IMG/VR virus record: IMGVR_UViG_3300034107_000136
Span: 1-64,000 of that record
Direction: 5' to 3' (one strand)
Length of the DNA stretch: 64,000 nucleotides
Origin: a virus
The notes beneath the pieces were generated by a model, which saw only the letters and a list, made by a program, of their open reading frames with translations, was not told the DNA's origin and did no database searches. A program made the position numbers and the translations under genes. This document shows positions 10,848 to 19,594 of this stretch, piece after piece. Position 1 is the first letter of the stretch. Each line of letters starts with the position of its first letter.

Positions 10848-11320
10848 TGAAATCATTATCAATTAATGAACCTCAAGTTGTCGTTACCGCTTTAGAAGAA
10901 GTTGTACAGATAAACATAAACGATAATTCAATAAACGTATCTACATCAGAGACTGGTCCTCAAGGACCAAGGGGCACACAAGTATTATCAGGAACAACTG
11001 ATCCGTCAGTAATCGTTGGATTGATTGGCGATCAATACTTAAATACAACTAGCGGAATGCTGTTTGGACCAAAGACAGAACTTGGGTGGGGAACTGGAAT
11101 ACTGCTTGGAAATGGATTAATTATTAGTGATGTATCACATACCCATTACCAAACTACTGCATCCAGTGTATGGACAATTACTCATCAACTTTTATTTACC
11201 CCAAACATAATTGTAATAGATATGGATGGAAGGGTATTTGAAGGATCATATCAATACAATGGACAAACAATAACTGCCACATTTTCTGATTCAATAACTG
11301 GGGCGGCGTACTTATCTTGA
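10847..11320 (+). CDS. Fibre protein with short collagen-like motif (copy A)
   Basis: 157 residues. N-terminal beta stretch 'VVVTALEEVVQININDN', then the collagen-like TGPQGPRGT near residue 36, then a C-terminal beta domain (WTITHQLLFTPNIIVIDMDG). The N-terminal part is paralogous to 22902-23486 (GATGQRGS). Trimeric fibre shaft likely. Confidence 0.65.
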   Translation: MKSLSINEPQVVVTALEEVVQININDNSINVSTSETGPQGPRGTQVLSGTTDPSVIVGLIGDQYLNTTSGMLFGPKTELGWGTGILLGNGLIISDVSHTHYQTTASSVWTITHQLLFTPNIIVIDMDGRVFEGSYQYNGQTITATFSDSITGAAYLS

Positions 11321-11335
11321 AAGGGGATGAATTAA

Positions 11336-13039
11336 ATGGCAAAAAGATTTCTTACTGATATCAATCTTGCAGGTAACCAGTTAATAAATGCTGCTTTCGA
11401 AAAACTAACCGCCGATCCAACGACTGGCAATTTCGAGGGAAGACTATATTACAATACTGCAAGCGATATCTTAAAACTATACACTGGCTCAGCATGGACT
11501 GCGGTTGGCGCTATTACAAATGTTCAAGGCACAACAGATGAGGTTGATGTAAGTGTCTCCAACGGAGTTGCTACATTATCTTTACCAACAACCATAAATG
11601 CGAATACTACTGGAAGTGCTGCAAAATTAACAACAACTAGAGCAATTGAACTTAGTGGAGATGTAACTGGAACAGCAAACTTTGATGGTTCAGCCGCAAT
11701 AAATATCTCTACCACAATTGCTGCAAATAGTGTTGCATTGGGTACTGACACAACTGGCAACTATGTTGCAGACCTTACTGCTGGATCTGGAATTTCAGTA
11801 TCTGGTGGAGGTTCAGAAACAGCAAATGTTACTGTAACAAACTCAGATAAAGGTTCTTCTCAAAACATCTTTAAGAACATTGCTATTGACGGTGTAACTA
11901 TTGTTGCTGATAATAATGACGATACTGTCACGTTTGCAGCGGGAACTGGTATTGGGGTTGCAGGAAATGCAACAACAGATACTTTGACAATTAGCAATAC
12001 TGGTGTAACATCTATTGCAGGCACAACAAATCAAATTGCAGCCAGTGGATCAACTGGATCAGTAACGCTATCGTTACCAAGTTCCGTGACTTTTCCTGGA
12101 ACGGTAACGTTAAACGCAGATCCAACTCAAGCACTTCATGCAGCAACCAAGCAATATGTTGATGCGGTAGCAGAAGGATTGCACATTCATGCTTCAGTTG
12201 TAACAGCAACAACAGCAAACATTGCAGACTTTGACAATCCCCCAGCAGCAATTGATGGCGTAACGCTTACCGATCAGATGAGAGTTCTTGTAAAGAATCA
12301 ATCTACTACATCACAAAACGGTATCTATCTTTATGATTTAGCAACAACAGCATTGGTCAGAACATCAGACTTCAATGCTCCCGCAGAAATTCAAGGTGGA
12401 GACTTTGTGTTCTGTACTGGAGGAAACACCTATGACAATACTGGTTGGGTACAAACAGAAAAGGTTAATACCGTAGGAACTGATCCAATTGTTTGGGTAC
12501 AGTTTTCTGGTGCAGGAACATATAGTGCTGGAAATGGACTAACATTAACTGGATCAGCATTTAGTATCAATACCACTATCACAGCAGATGTTAACTCTAA
12601 TCAAACATTAACAAATAAAACGCTAACTAGCCCAGCAATAAACAATCCAGTTGTTTCAGGACTATATCTTTCTGATAACAATATTGTTATTGAGGGTACT
12701 ACGGATTCGTTTGAGACTACCCTTACTTTTACCGATCCAACAGCAGATAGAACAATTACTTTCAAAAACGAAAGTGGAACGGTAGCCTACACATCAGACA
12801 TCACATCAGCATTAACTACTTACACAAGAAAGTATTCTGCTAATGTTGGAAATGCTTCAGCAACCTCTATCTCTGTAACTCATAGTCTTTCAACAAGAGA
12901 TGTTCAGGTTCAAGTATATGACAATGCAACATACGATACGGTAGAGGTTGATGTTGTAAGAACTGATGCAGACACTGTAACTGTTTCATTTGCAACTGCC
13001 CCCGCACTCAATGCCTATAGAGTAGTAGTTGTAGGATAA
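11336..13039 (+). CDS. Large tail fibre protein
   Basis: 567 residues; ribosome site AAGGGGATGAATTAA. N-terminal attachment module 'KRFLTDINLAGNQLINAAFEK' with 'GRLYYNTASDILKLYTGSAW' (shared with 13102-13437). The middle repeats 'SGDVTGTANFDGSAAINISTT'-type segments, then an 'ATKQYVDAVAEGLHIHASV' hinge and a 'VRVLVKNQSTTSQNGIYLY'-like module. The C-terminus is a beta domain ending AYRVVVVG. Typical multi-module side-fibre. Confidence 0.78.
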   Translation: MAKRFLTDINLAGNQLINAAFEKLTADPTTGNFEGRLYYNTASDILKLYTGSAWTAVGAITNVQGTTDEVDVSVSNGVATLSLPTTINANTTGSAAKLTTTRAIELSGDVTGTANFDGSAAINISTTIAANSVALGTDTTGNYVADLTAGSGISVSGGGSETANVTVTNSDKGSSQNIFKNIAIDGVTIVADNNDDTVTFAAGTGIGVAGNATTDTLTISNTGVTSIAGTTNQIAASGSTGSVTLSLPSSVTFPGTVTLNADPTQALHAATKQYVDAVAEGLHIHASVVTATTANIADFDNPPAAIDGVTLTDQMRVLVKNQSTTSQNGIYLYDLATTALVRTSDFNAPAEIQGGDFVFCTGGNTYDNTGWVQTEKVNTVGTDPIVWVQFSGAGTYSAGNGLTLTGSAFSINTTITADVNSNQTLTNKTLTSPAINNPVVSGLYLSDNNIVIEGTTDSFETTLTFTDPTADRTITFKNESGTVAYTSDITSALTTYTRKYSANVGNASATSISVTHSLSTRDVQVQVYDNATYDTVEVDVVRTDADTVTVSFATAPALNAYRVVVVG

Positions 13040-13043
13040 TGTT

Positions 13044-13079
13044 TTGGAGGGGGTGGTCCTACTCTGCTACCCCCTCCAA
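13044..13079 (+). terminator. Hairpin after large fibre gene
   Basis: TTGGAGGGGGT and ACCCCCTCCAA form a perfect 11-bp stem with a 14-base loop. No U-run follows, but the stem is G+C-rich and sits between a stop codon and a new promoter. Confidence 0.65.
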
Positions 13080-13090
13080 TTCAAGGAAGG

Positions 13091-13096
13091 TATAAT
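13091..13096 (+). promoter_or_regulatory. -10 box for leaderless gene at 13102
   Basis: GGTATAAT, 5 bases to ATG. Confidence 0.6.
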
Positions 13097-13101
13097 AAAA
13101 T

Positions 13102-13437
13102 ATGACCAAAAGATTGCTCAATACTCAAAGAATAGTAAATCTATCGGCTGATCCTGCTACGGGTTCTGCTGGAGAAATCTATTACAACACAGTAATTTCT
13201 GCATTGAAGTATCACAATGGTACAACTTGGGTAGAATTCGGTTCTGGTGGTGGAGGCGTCACGATAAGTGATACAGCACCATCATCACCAGCAGCAGGAG
13301 ATCTTTGGTTTAATAGTTCTAACGCGATTATGTATGTATACTATGATTCATATTGGGTGGAATTTAATGCGGCTGGATCTTCTGCTCCAGTAGCAACAGA
13401 CGTGATACTGTCAAATACATGGTGGCTCGGGGTATAA
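13102..13437 (+). CDS. Short fibre protein sharing N-terminal anchor
   Basis: 111 residues. Starts 'MTKRLLNTQRIVNLSADPATGSAGEIYYNT', the anchor module of the 11336 gene, then 'LKYHNGTTWVEFGSGGG' and a second 'LWFNSSNAIMYVYYDSYWVEF' hairpin unit, and ends WWLGV. The C-terminal receptor domain is missing, so it may be an adaptor. Confidence 0.7.
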   Translation: MTKRLLNTQRIVNLSADPATGSAGEIYYNTVISALKYHNGTTWVEFGSGGGGVTISDTAPSSPAAGDLWFNSSNAIMYVYYDSYWVEFNAAGSSAPVATDVILSNTWWLGV

Positions 13438-13438
13438 T
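13433..13438 (+). promoter_or_regulatory. -10 box for leaderless gene at 13445
   Basis: GGTATAAT, within the end of the preceding gene, 6 bases to ATG. Confidence 0.65.
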
Positions 13439-13444
13439 TAGAAC

Positions 13445-14179
13445 ATGGGAATCCGTAGACTTGCAATAGCAAATCCTTCTGCCACTACAGATACCACGCT
13501 ATTCACCGCAGACAATCAATATCTAATCTCGGTTATTGCAACAAATAAATCAAGCAATACCTCCGCAACCATTAGAGTTTGGGTAGAGCCATCAGGAGCA
13601 ACGTTAGATTCTCAATTTGCCTATATAGTGTACGACATTCCTGTAGATGCAAGCAACTCCTATGAGACATTCAGGTTTGCTATCAATCAAAATGATGAGG
13701 TGCATGTTTATGCATCAACAGCAACCATATCCTTTCAATCATATGGGCTTGTTCAATATGATGTAAATCTCGGGGTAGGTATAAGTTCATACCAAGCAAA
13801 TGCCCCAGCAATAAAGGTAGATGGATTAATTTGGGTTGATGCTGATGGAACACTGCCAGGAACTACAGCCAAGCCAGCAAAGGTGTGGTCCTCATCTGCC
13901 AATGACTGGATTCCCATGGCAGGAAGTTTTGATTCCTCTGGCAACTATACTTTTTCTGGAACCAATGTGTTTACTGGGTCAGTAACAGTTCCAGGGTATG
14001 AAAAATCAATACCTCTACAATCAACTGCTCCAGCATCTCCATCATCCAGTGATTTATGGGTAGACGACACAACACCAACAGCACCACAACTTAAGGTATA
14101 TAATGGATTATCATGGGTAGCACTAGGAAGCACAGTGAATGATAGTCAAGCCGTCATAGCGCAAAGGATGTTTGCGTAA
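13445..14179 (+). CDS. Adhesin partner / fibre protein, RLAxxNP family
   Basis: 244 residues. N-terminal domain 'GIRRLAIANPSATTDTTLFT' to about 105 is shared with 18787-19593 and appears distantly related to the YTVPA family (same strand order). C-terminal half has 'PAIKVDGLIWVDADG' and 'SSDLWVDDTTPTAPQLKVYN' hairpin repeats. Stop overlaps the next adhesin start (TAATG). Confidence 0.72.
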   Translation: MGIRRLAIANPSATTDTTLFTADNQYLISVIATNKSSNTSATIRVWVEPSGATLDSQFAYIVYDIPVDASNSYETFRFAINQNDEVHVYASTATISFQSYGLVQYDVNLGVGISSYQANAPAIKVDGLIWVDADGTLPGTTAKPAKVWSSSANDWIPMAGSFDSSGNYTFSGTNVFTGSVTVPGYEKSIPLQSTAPASPSSSDLWVDDTTPTAPQLKVYNGLSWVALGSTVNDSQAVIAQRMFA

Positions 14180-15006
14180 TGAGCGGCATTCAAAGATTCT
14201 TTGTAAGCAAAAGAATTGCAGATCCAGGACAAAGATTATTAACTTCGATACTTTCATCATCAACGGGTGGATCTTATGCAGATGTGGGGGGGTATAGAAT
14301 CTATACATTTTCTACTGTTGGAACATCATCATTCAATGTTTCATATGTACCAGATATGCTTAGTAAAGGAGTTCTTGAGTACCTCATTGTTGCAGGCGGC
14401 GGCGGTGCAGGCTGGGATGTCGGTGGAGGTGGAGGTGCTGGAGGTCTTATCTATAACTCATCCGCACCAGCATCTATTCAAAATTATTCAGTTGTTGTTG
14501 GCTCTGGAGGTGCATCAAGCACCGGGCTTAACGTAAAAGGATCAAATGGATCAAATTCTTCTTTTAACCTACAAATTGCTGTAGGTGGTGGAGGTGGGGG
14601 ATCTTATAACGCATCTGGACCGGGCCTTTCAGGAGGGTCTGGTGGTGGAGGAGGAAATTCTTCTTCTAATGGGGGGCTTGGAACGATTGGTCAAGGAAAT
14701 AATGGTGGTGAGTCTTCAGGTCAATGGGGTAGCGGGGGAGGTGGAGGTGCTGGAGGAGTGGGATCTAATGGGGTAGCCAACGTTCAAGTAGCAGGAGGGT
14801 TGTCAGCGTCATCTTCAATTTCTGGATCACCTATTTCCTATTCTGGTGGTGGATATGGTAACTCAGACGCTGGTGCTATAAACGCTACAGGATATAGCAT
14901 TGCAAACTCCTATATAGGAAATTATGGATTTGGAGCAAATGGTACTGGAATTGGTGCTGGTTTTCTTGGAAATCAAGGTGTAGTAATAGTAAGATATCTA
15001 CTTTAA
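14179..15006 (+). CDS. Glycine-rich adhesin 2
   Basis: 275 residues, MSGIQRFFVSKRIADPGQRL..., then 'GGYRIYTFSTVG', 'LEYLIVAGGGGAG', serine-rich glycine blocks and the closing GVVIVRYLL. Same plan as adhesin 1, with different loops, hence probably different receptor contacts. Confidence 0.82.
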   Translation: MSGIQRFFVSKRIADPGQRLLTSILSSSTGGSYADVGGYRIYTFSTVGTSSFNVSYVPDMLSKGVLEYLIVAGGGGAGWDVGGGGGAGGLIYNSSAPASIQNYSVVVGSGGASSTGLNVKGSNGSNSSFNLQIAVGGGGGGSYNASGPGLSGGSGGGGGNSSSNGGLGTIGQGNNGGESSGQWGSGGGGGAGGVGSNGVANVQVAGGLSASSSISGSPISYSGGGYGNSDAGAINATGYSIANSYIGNYGFGANGTGIGAGFLGNQGVVIVRYLL

Positions 15007-15014
15007 GGAAAATA

Positions 15015-15341
15015 ATGCCTAGATTTAAAACAACAGAAATGATACTTAAAGGTACTGAAGAGTACTTTGATGAAAATTGGATGGATACGCCATTCTTACA
15101 ACTACCCGATTCCGATGCATGGGATTATTCGCGGGAACTGAATATAGAGGACGTTGATCTCTGGGAAGTTATATCAGAAGCATCTGGCCCTACTGGACTA
15201 TATGCAGCATGGTTACCATATGCAGAATTCTATATGATTCTTGTTCGCCGACAAATTGATTCAACATATTATGGCAAGGGTGCAGATGAGCCTGCGGGTA
15301 AACGTTGTGATGAACTTGGTATTCATTACCCCAAGAAATGA
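15015..15341 (+). CDS. Acidic hypothetical virion-associated protein
   Basis: 108 residues, MPRFKTTEMILKGTEEYFDE... Acidic, Trp/Tyr-rich, ends HYPKK. Unlike its fibre neighbours it is not Gly/Ser/Thr-rich. Possibly a chaperone or cap for adhesin 2; unknown. Confidence 0.65.
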   Translation: MPRFKTTEMILKGTEEYFDENWMDTPFLQLPDSDAWDYSRELNIEDVDLWEVISEASGPTGLYAAWLPYAEFYMILVRRQIDSTYYGKGADEPAGKRCDELGIHYPKK

Positions 15342-15347
15342 TATAAT
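15342..15347 (+). promoter_or_regulatory. Extended -10 for leaderless gene at 15354
   Basis: TGATATAAT overlapping the preceding stop, 6 bases to ATG. Confidence 0.68.
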
Positions 15348-15353
15348 CTATAT

Positions 15354-15704
15354 ATGGCAACTTTTAATAAAATTCCTCTTTCTGCCTCCACAAATGGCAA
15401 AGGAATTTTAGTAGCAGCCACAGCAACACTTGGAACGACAATACATACCGCAGGATCTGGAACAGCAAATTTTGATGAAGTATGGCTGTATGCTAGTAAT
15501 AATTCTTTGACATCTACAAAACTTACTATTGAGTATGGATCAGCAAGCGTTCAGGATAATGTTGAGATCACAATTCCAGGAGAATCTGGACTAGTCCTTG
15601 TTATCCCAGGATTATTTTTTAACAATGCATTAGTGGTCACAGCATTTGCTGCAACTACAAACGTCATTACCATTCATGGTTATATTAATAGGGTGACTGC
15701 ATAA
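15354..15704 (+). CDS. Beta-rich virion protein
   Basis: 116 residues, MATFNKIPLSASTNGKGILV... with 'TIHTAGSGTANFDEVWLYASN' and a VITIHGYINRVTA end. Pattern of a jelly-roll-like phage decoration or neck-fibre protein. Stop overlaps the next start (TAATG). Confidence 0.65.
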   Translation: MATFNKIPLSASTNGKGILVAATATLGTTIHTAGSGTANFDEVWLYASNNSLTSTKLTIEYGSASVQDNVEITIPGESGLVLVIPGLFFNNALVVTAFAATTNVITIHGYINRVTA

Positions 15705-15928
15705 TGCCGGGGTATTTAATAGTTCCTCCATACATTGCCGCAGGAGTACCAATGTCTCCAACAGGAGATATATCTGCTACAGATGTTCAATCTGCAATGG
15801 CAGAGATAGCATCAGAGAAAGCAACAACTACAAGCGTAACAACATTGCAAAACAATCTCAATAGTGTTAATTCAACGCTATCAGCACAGATTTCTTCAGT
15901 AGAGGGAGTAGCCCTGTTGGGCTTATGA
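15704..15928 (+). CDS. Short coiled-coil fibre connector
   Basis: 74 residues. N-terminal 'MPGYLIVPPYIAAGVPMSPT' then 'DVQSAMAEIASEKATTTSVTTLQNNLNSV' coiled coil. Paralog of 17198-17527, where the same segment is followed by a beta module. Probably trimerises a fibre stalk. Confidence 0.65.
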   Translation: MPGYLIVPPYIAAGVPMSPTGDISATDVQSAMAEIASEKATTTSVTTLQNNLNSVNSTLSAQISSVEGVALLGL

Positions 15929-15929
15929 T

Positions 15930-16232
15930 ATGGCAAATACATTTAAAGTTCTTTTCAGAGGTGCAGCAGCAACAACAAGTGCCACGCTTTATACTGTGCC
16001 AGCATTAACCACGGTATTAGTAAACTCAATCGTTGTTGCAAATACATCCAACACTACACAAACATATAATATTTTTTTTAATGGCGTTTCTATTGCAACG
16101 CTTGTTCCAATTCCAGCATACGACTCTATAATTTTAGAGCCAAAACAAGTAATCTTAACAACAAATACTATTTCTGGATTTGCTTCAGCAACATCAGTAA
16201 ACTTTCATGTATCTGGTTTGGAAATAACCTAA
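15930..16232 (+). CDS. Adhesin partner protein, YTVPA family
   Basis: 100 residues, 'MANTFKVLFRGAAATTSATLYTVPALTT'. Shortest family member. Its stop overlaps the start of adhesin 3 (TAATGGG). Confidence 0.72.
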   Translation: MANTFKVLFRGAAATTSATLYTVPALTTVLVNSIVVANTSNTTQTYNIFFNGVSIATLVPIPAYDSIILEPKQVILTTNTISGFASATSVNFHVSGLEIT

Positions 16233-17173
16233 TGGGTATATCAAGGTTTTCAGGGGATGTAATTAGTAGATATCAGATGCCACAGGCAATTGGTGGGTAT
16301 GTAACTGAAAGTGGTGGATATAGAATTCATACTTTTCTTAATGATTATATGTTAGATGCAAACTCAATAAATTTTATTAGAACTGGAAATGTTGAAGTTT
16401 TGCTTGTAGCAGGAGGTGGATCTGGTGGAGGACATACTACCACTAATGCTAATGGTGGCGGCGGCGCGGGGGGAATGTATACAGGAACTATGAATATGTC
16501 TGCACTAGGAAGTTATGCTATTGTTGTTGGATCTGGTGCAGCAGAAATTGTTTATGCACAGTCTGCACAAGGAAATAATGGAGGTCTTTCATCATTTAAT
16601 TCTGTAACAGTGCAAGGCGGTGGAGGTGGTGGCGCTACCTCAGCAGGAGTAACTGGAAAAAATGGTGGATCTGGTGGTGGTGGTGCCTATACTGGATCTG
16701 GAGGATCAGCAAATGCAACTGGTACTGGATTTTATGGAAATGCTGGAGGAGCAAGCAATCAAACTTGGACTGGCGGCGGTGGCGGGGGCGCAGGAAGTGC
16801 TGGCGTTGCAGGAAATGGTGGAGTTGCACCAGCAGGAAATGGTGGTCAAGGATTGTCATCAACAATAAGTGGAACCTTAAGGTGGTATGCAGGAGGTGGT
16901 GGCGGTGGTGGAAACTCATCAGAGCGTGCAGGAGATGGATATCATGGTGGTGGAAGAGGAATTGGAACAACAACACAATATAATTACACTGTTTTTGTTA
17001 GAGAAGTAAATCCAGTTACACTTGGATATGGAACAGGTCATGCAGTACAGAATACTGGAGCGGGCGGCGGCGGCGGGACATACTGGAATACTGGATATGC
17101 AAACTGGGGCGGTGGATCTGGTAGAGGTGGATCGGGAATTGTTATCATTAGATATCCACACAGTATCACTTAA
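16232..17173 (+). CDS. Glycine-rich adhesin 3
   Basis: 313 residues, the longest of the seven. MGISRFSGDVISRYQMPQAI..., 'SGGYRIHTFLNDYML', 'VEVLLVAGGGSGG', then Gly blocks rich in Ala/Asn and GIVIIRYPHSIT. A non-glycine insert 'TTQYNYTVFVREVNPVTLGY' near residue 248 is unique to this copy and may be the specificity loop. Confidence 0.82.
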   Translation: MGISRFSGDVISRYQMPQAIGGYVTESGGYRIHTFLNDYMLDANSINFIRTGNVEVLLVAGGGSGGGHTTTNANGGGGAGGMYTGTMNMSALGSYAIVVGSGAAEIVYAQSAQGNNGGLSSFNSVTVQGGGGGGATSAGVTGKNGGSGGGGAYTGSGGSANATGTGFYGNAGGASNQTWTGGGGGGAGSAGVAGNGGVAPAGNGGQGLSSTISGTLRWYAGGGGGGGNSSERAGDGYHGGGRGIGTTTQYNYTVFVREVNPVTLGYGTGHAVQNTGAGGGGGTYWNTGYANWGGGSGRGGSGIVIIRYPHSIT

Positions 17174-17185
17174 GCATTAAAATGC

Positions 17186-17191
17186 TATAAT
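17186..17191 (+). promoter_or_regulatory. Extended -10 for leaderless gene at 17198
   Basis: TGCTATAAT, 6 bases to ATG. Confidence 0.68.
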
Positions 17192-17197
17192 TAATTT

Positions 17198-17527
17198 ATG
17201 CCAGGGTATGCAAGACCAACACAGGTAGTATTTGCAACTGAAGTGATCACTGTTCCAGTAGGAGATATAGCAGCAACACAATTACAGTCTGCATTGTCTG
17301 AAATTTCCTCGGAAAAAGCAACGGTATCTAGTGTCTCATCATTACAAACTCAAACTGTTAGGGTTTACGACAATGCCGCTGCCAGATCTTCAGCAATTCC
17401 CTCTCCTACAGAAGGAATGACAACATACCTAAAAGATTTAAAAACTATCAATGTGTACAACGGTACGGCTTGGATAGAAGTTTCTGGCTCTGGCGGGGCA
17501 AATCCACTATTTTTGGCAGGTACATAA
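17198..17527 (+). CDS. Coiled-coil plus beta-hairpin fibre protein
   Basis: 109 residues. First ~50 residues repeat the 15704 protein (MPGY...GDIAATQLQSALSEISSEKAT). Then 'VRVYDNAAARSSAIPSPTEGM' and 'TYLKDLKTINVYNGTAWIEV', a module seen in many phage fibres. Stop overlaps the next start. Confidence 0.7.
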   Translation: MPGYARPTQVVFATEVITVPVGDIAATQLQSALSEISSEKATVSSVSSLQTQTVRVYDNAAARSSAIPSPTEGMTTYLKDLKTINVYNGTAWIEVSGSGGANPLFLAGT

Positions 17528-17862
17528 TGGGAACACTATATAAAGTATTAGGACAGGTACAAGGAACTGCGGCATTGGGAACATACTCCACCCTTTATAC
17601 CGTGCCTGCTGCAACGGGAACAATTGTTTCAACGATTGCAGTATGTAATACATCTACAACTGATTATAAGTTTAGATTAGCATTGTCAACAACCACAACA
17701 CCAGGAGCAGCAAGTTGGATTGCATATGATTCTACTGTGTCAGGAAATGACACGTCTTTTATCACGGTATCTCTTTGCATGGACACAACATATAAGTATT
17801 TAATAGTTTCTTCAGAGAATGTTGCCGTATCCTTCACGGCATGTGGAAGCGAGATTTCCTAA
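17527..17862 (+). CDS. Adhesin partner protein, YTVPA family
   Basis: 111 residues from ATG 17527 (MGTLYKVLGQVQGTAALGTY); a longer frame exists upstream but lacks family similarity. Closest to the 24100 copy (MATTYKVLGQVQGTAAVGTY). Coupled to adhesin 4. Confidence 0.74.
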   Translation: MGTLYKVLGQVQGTAALGTYSTLYTVPAATGTIVSTIAVCNTSTTDYKFRLALSTTTTPGAASWIAYDSTVSGNDTSFITVSLCMDTTYKYLIVSSENVAVSFTACGSEIS

Positions 17863-18770
17863 TGGGTATCTCCAGATTAAAGTATCCAACTTATTTTAAT
17901 ATGAGTTCTTCTAAATCAAGAGTAACTGCCACTGGAGGAAATTCTACAACAGATGGAAACGGATATAGGGTTCATACATTTTTAGGTAATGGAACCTTTG
18001 CATTGTCTACAAACAACACTACAGTAAATTATTTAATAATTGCTGGTGGTGGTGGAGGAGGATCTAATATGGGTGGCGGCGGTGGTGCAGGAGGATATTT
18101 AACTGGAACAATGACCTTAAGTTCTGGAAATTATGATATTGCTATTGGATCAGGGGGGGCTGGTGCTTTAGCGGGAACAAGTATGGCTCGTGGTTCATCT
18201 GGATTAAATACAACTGCTCTATCTTTAACTGCAATTGGTGGTGGTGGTGCAGGATCAGATTATGGTTCGTCAGGAGTTTTTAACAATGCAGTAAGTGGTG
18301 GATCTGGAGGTGGAGCACAAGGAAACTCTGCTGCTGGTGGAGCAGCAACATCTGGTCAAGGAAGTGTTGGTGGAAATGGTGCTGGATCTTACTACCCTGC
18401 TGGTGGAGGAGGGGCTGGAGGAGCAGGAGTTGCAAATCCAGGCACGGGTGGAACGGGTTTGTCAAATTCAATAAATGGAACAGCATTTTTTTGGGCTGGT
18501 GGAGGTGGAGGAGCAGGCTATAGTGGCATTGGTGGAAACGGAGGAGCAGGAGGGGGCGGTGGTGGTGCAGTTGGAGTTACAACTGGAGGATCTGGATTAA
18601 ACAACGGATCTCCTGGAGGTGGAGGATCACCAAATGCAGTAACCAATACTCCAGGAGGTAGTGCAGGATCAAACACTGGTGGTGGAGGTGGTGGAGGTTC
18701 TCATCAGAATGCCAATAACTACGGTGGTACTGGTGGATCAGGTATAGTTATCATCCGATATCTTTACTGA
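17862..18770 (+). CDS. Glycine-rich adhesin 4
   Basis: 302 residues from ATG 17862 (MGISRLKYPTYFNMSSSKSR). 'GYRVHTFLGNGTFALSTNNT', 'VNYLIIAGGGGGG', multiple Gly blocks and GIVIIRYLY. Start chosen by overlap with the upstream stop (TAATGGG) and by similarity to adhesins 1 and 3. Confidence 0.82.
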   Translation: MGISRLKYPTYFNMSSSKSRVTATGGNSTTDGNGYRVHTFLGNGTFALSTNNTTVNYLIIAGGGGGGSNMGGGGGAGGYLTGTMTLSSGNYDIAIGSGGAGALAGTSMARGSSGLNTTALSLTAIGGGGAGSDYGSSGVFNNAVSGGSGGGAQGNSAAGGAATSGQGSVGGNGAGSYYPAGGGGAGGAGVANPGTGGTGLSNSINGTAFFWAGGGGGAGYSGIGGNGGAGGGGGGAVGVTTGGSGLNNGSPGGGGSPNAVTNTPGGSAGSNTGGGGGGGSHQNANNYGGTGGSGIVIIRYLY

Positions 18771-18774
18771 ATGA

Positions 18775-18780
18775 TATAAT
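18775..18780 (+). promoter_or_regulatory. Extended -10 for leaderless gene at 18787
   Basis: TGATATAAT, 6 bases to ATG. Confidence 0.68.
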
Positions 18781-18786
18781 TCTAAT

Positions 18787-19593
18787 ATGGCTATAGTTCG
18801 TCTTGCTCTAGGTAATCCCGCAGCAAACACCGATACTCTTCTGCATACCGCCACAAGACAATCATTAGTATCAGTAATTTCTACAAACAAGGGTACATCT
18901 GGATCAGTTCTAAGAATCTGGGTACAGCCAACAGGAACAACACTAGCATCTCAATATGCATATATGGCATATGATGCTGCTCTTCCAGCAAATAACTCAT
19001 TGGAAACTTTTCGTTTCTCCCTTGAAACTGGAGATAAACTATATGTAAGATCATCTACCGCAGACGTATCATTTTCCATCAATGCTATCCATGAGTCAAG
19101 TGGTAATCAAAACATCGTTACGGTGTCTACAACTGCCCCCGTGGGACCAAACATTGGAGATGTATGGGTAAACACGAATACATTAATTGTAGGGTTTTGG
19201 GACGGTAGCGCATGGACAAGTGCAGTTGGTGGATCAGCAGGGTATGCTCAAGCAACTGAACCAGAATTTCCTAACAGTGGTGCTATTTGGGTAGACATTG
19301 ATGAGTCATCTCCAACCTATCCTCAATTCCCTACCGTGCTCTATTCCCCCACGCAGCCAACAGGATTGGGCGTTGGGGATGTGGGAACAATCTGGGTAGA
19401 TGAAGATGCACCTACAATGTCTCAAGTAGTTGTGCCAGCCGTAAATTATGTGGCAACTGCCCCAACTGGATTAGGTTTGGGAGACGCAGGGTACTTATGG
19501 ATTGATTCAGATGAAAATACGATAGAATACAATATGAATGATTATACAAAATCAGTGGATATATTAAGTCCGTTTATGTTGGCGGGGATGTAG
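18787..19593 (+). CDS. Fibre protein, RLAxxNP family
   Basis: 268 residues. N-terminal domain 'AIVRLALGNPAANTDTLLHT' parallels 13445. Then three IWVD hairpin repeats, including 'YPQFPTVLYSPTQPTGLGVG' plus 'DVGTIWVDEDAP', nearly identical to a segment of the 23505 gene. Ends 'SVDILSPFMLAGM'. Not followed by a glycine-rich adhesin but by a carbohydrate-binding fibre. Confidence 0.72.
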   Translation: MAIVRLALGNPAANTDTLLHTATRQSLVSVISTNKGTSGSVLRIWVQPTGTTLASQYAYMAYDAALPANNSLETFRFSLETGDKLYVRSSTADVSFSINAIHESSGNQNIVTVSTTAPVGPNIGDVWVNTNTLIVGFWDGSAWTSAVGGSAGYAQATEPEFPNSGAIWVDIDESSPTYPQFPTVLYSPTQPTGLGVGDVGTIWVDEDAPTMSQVVVPAVNYVATAPTGLGLGDAGYLWIDSDENTIEYNMNDYTKSVDILSPFMLAGM

Positions 19594-19594
19594 A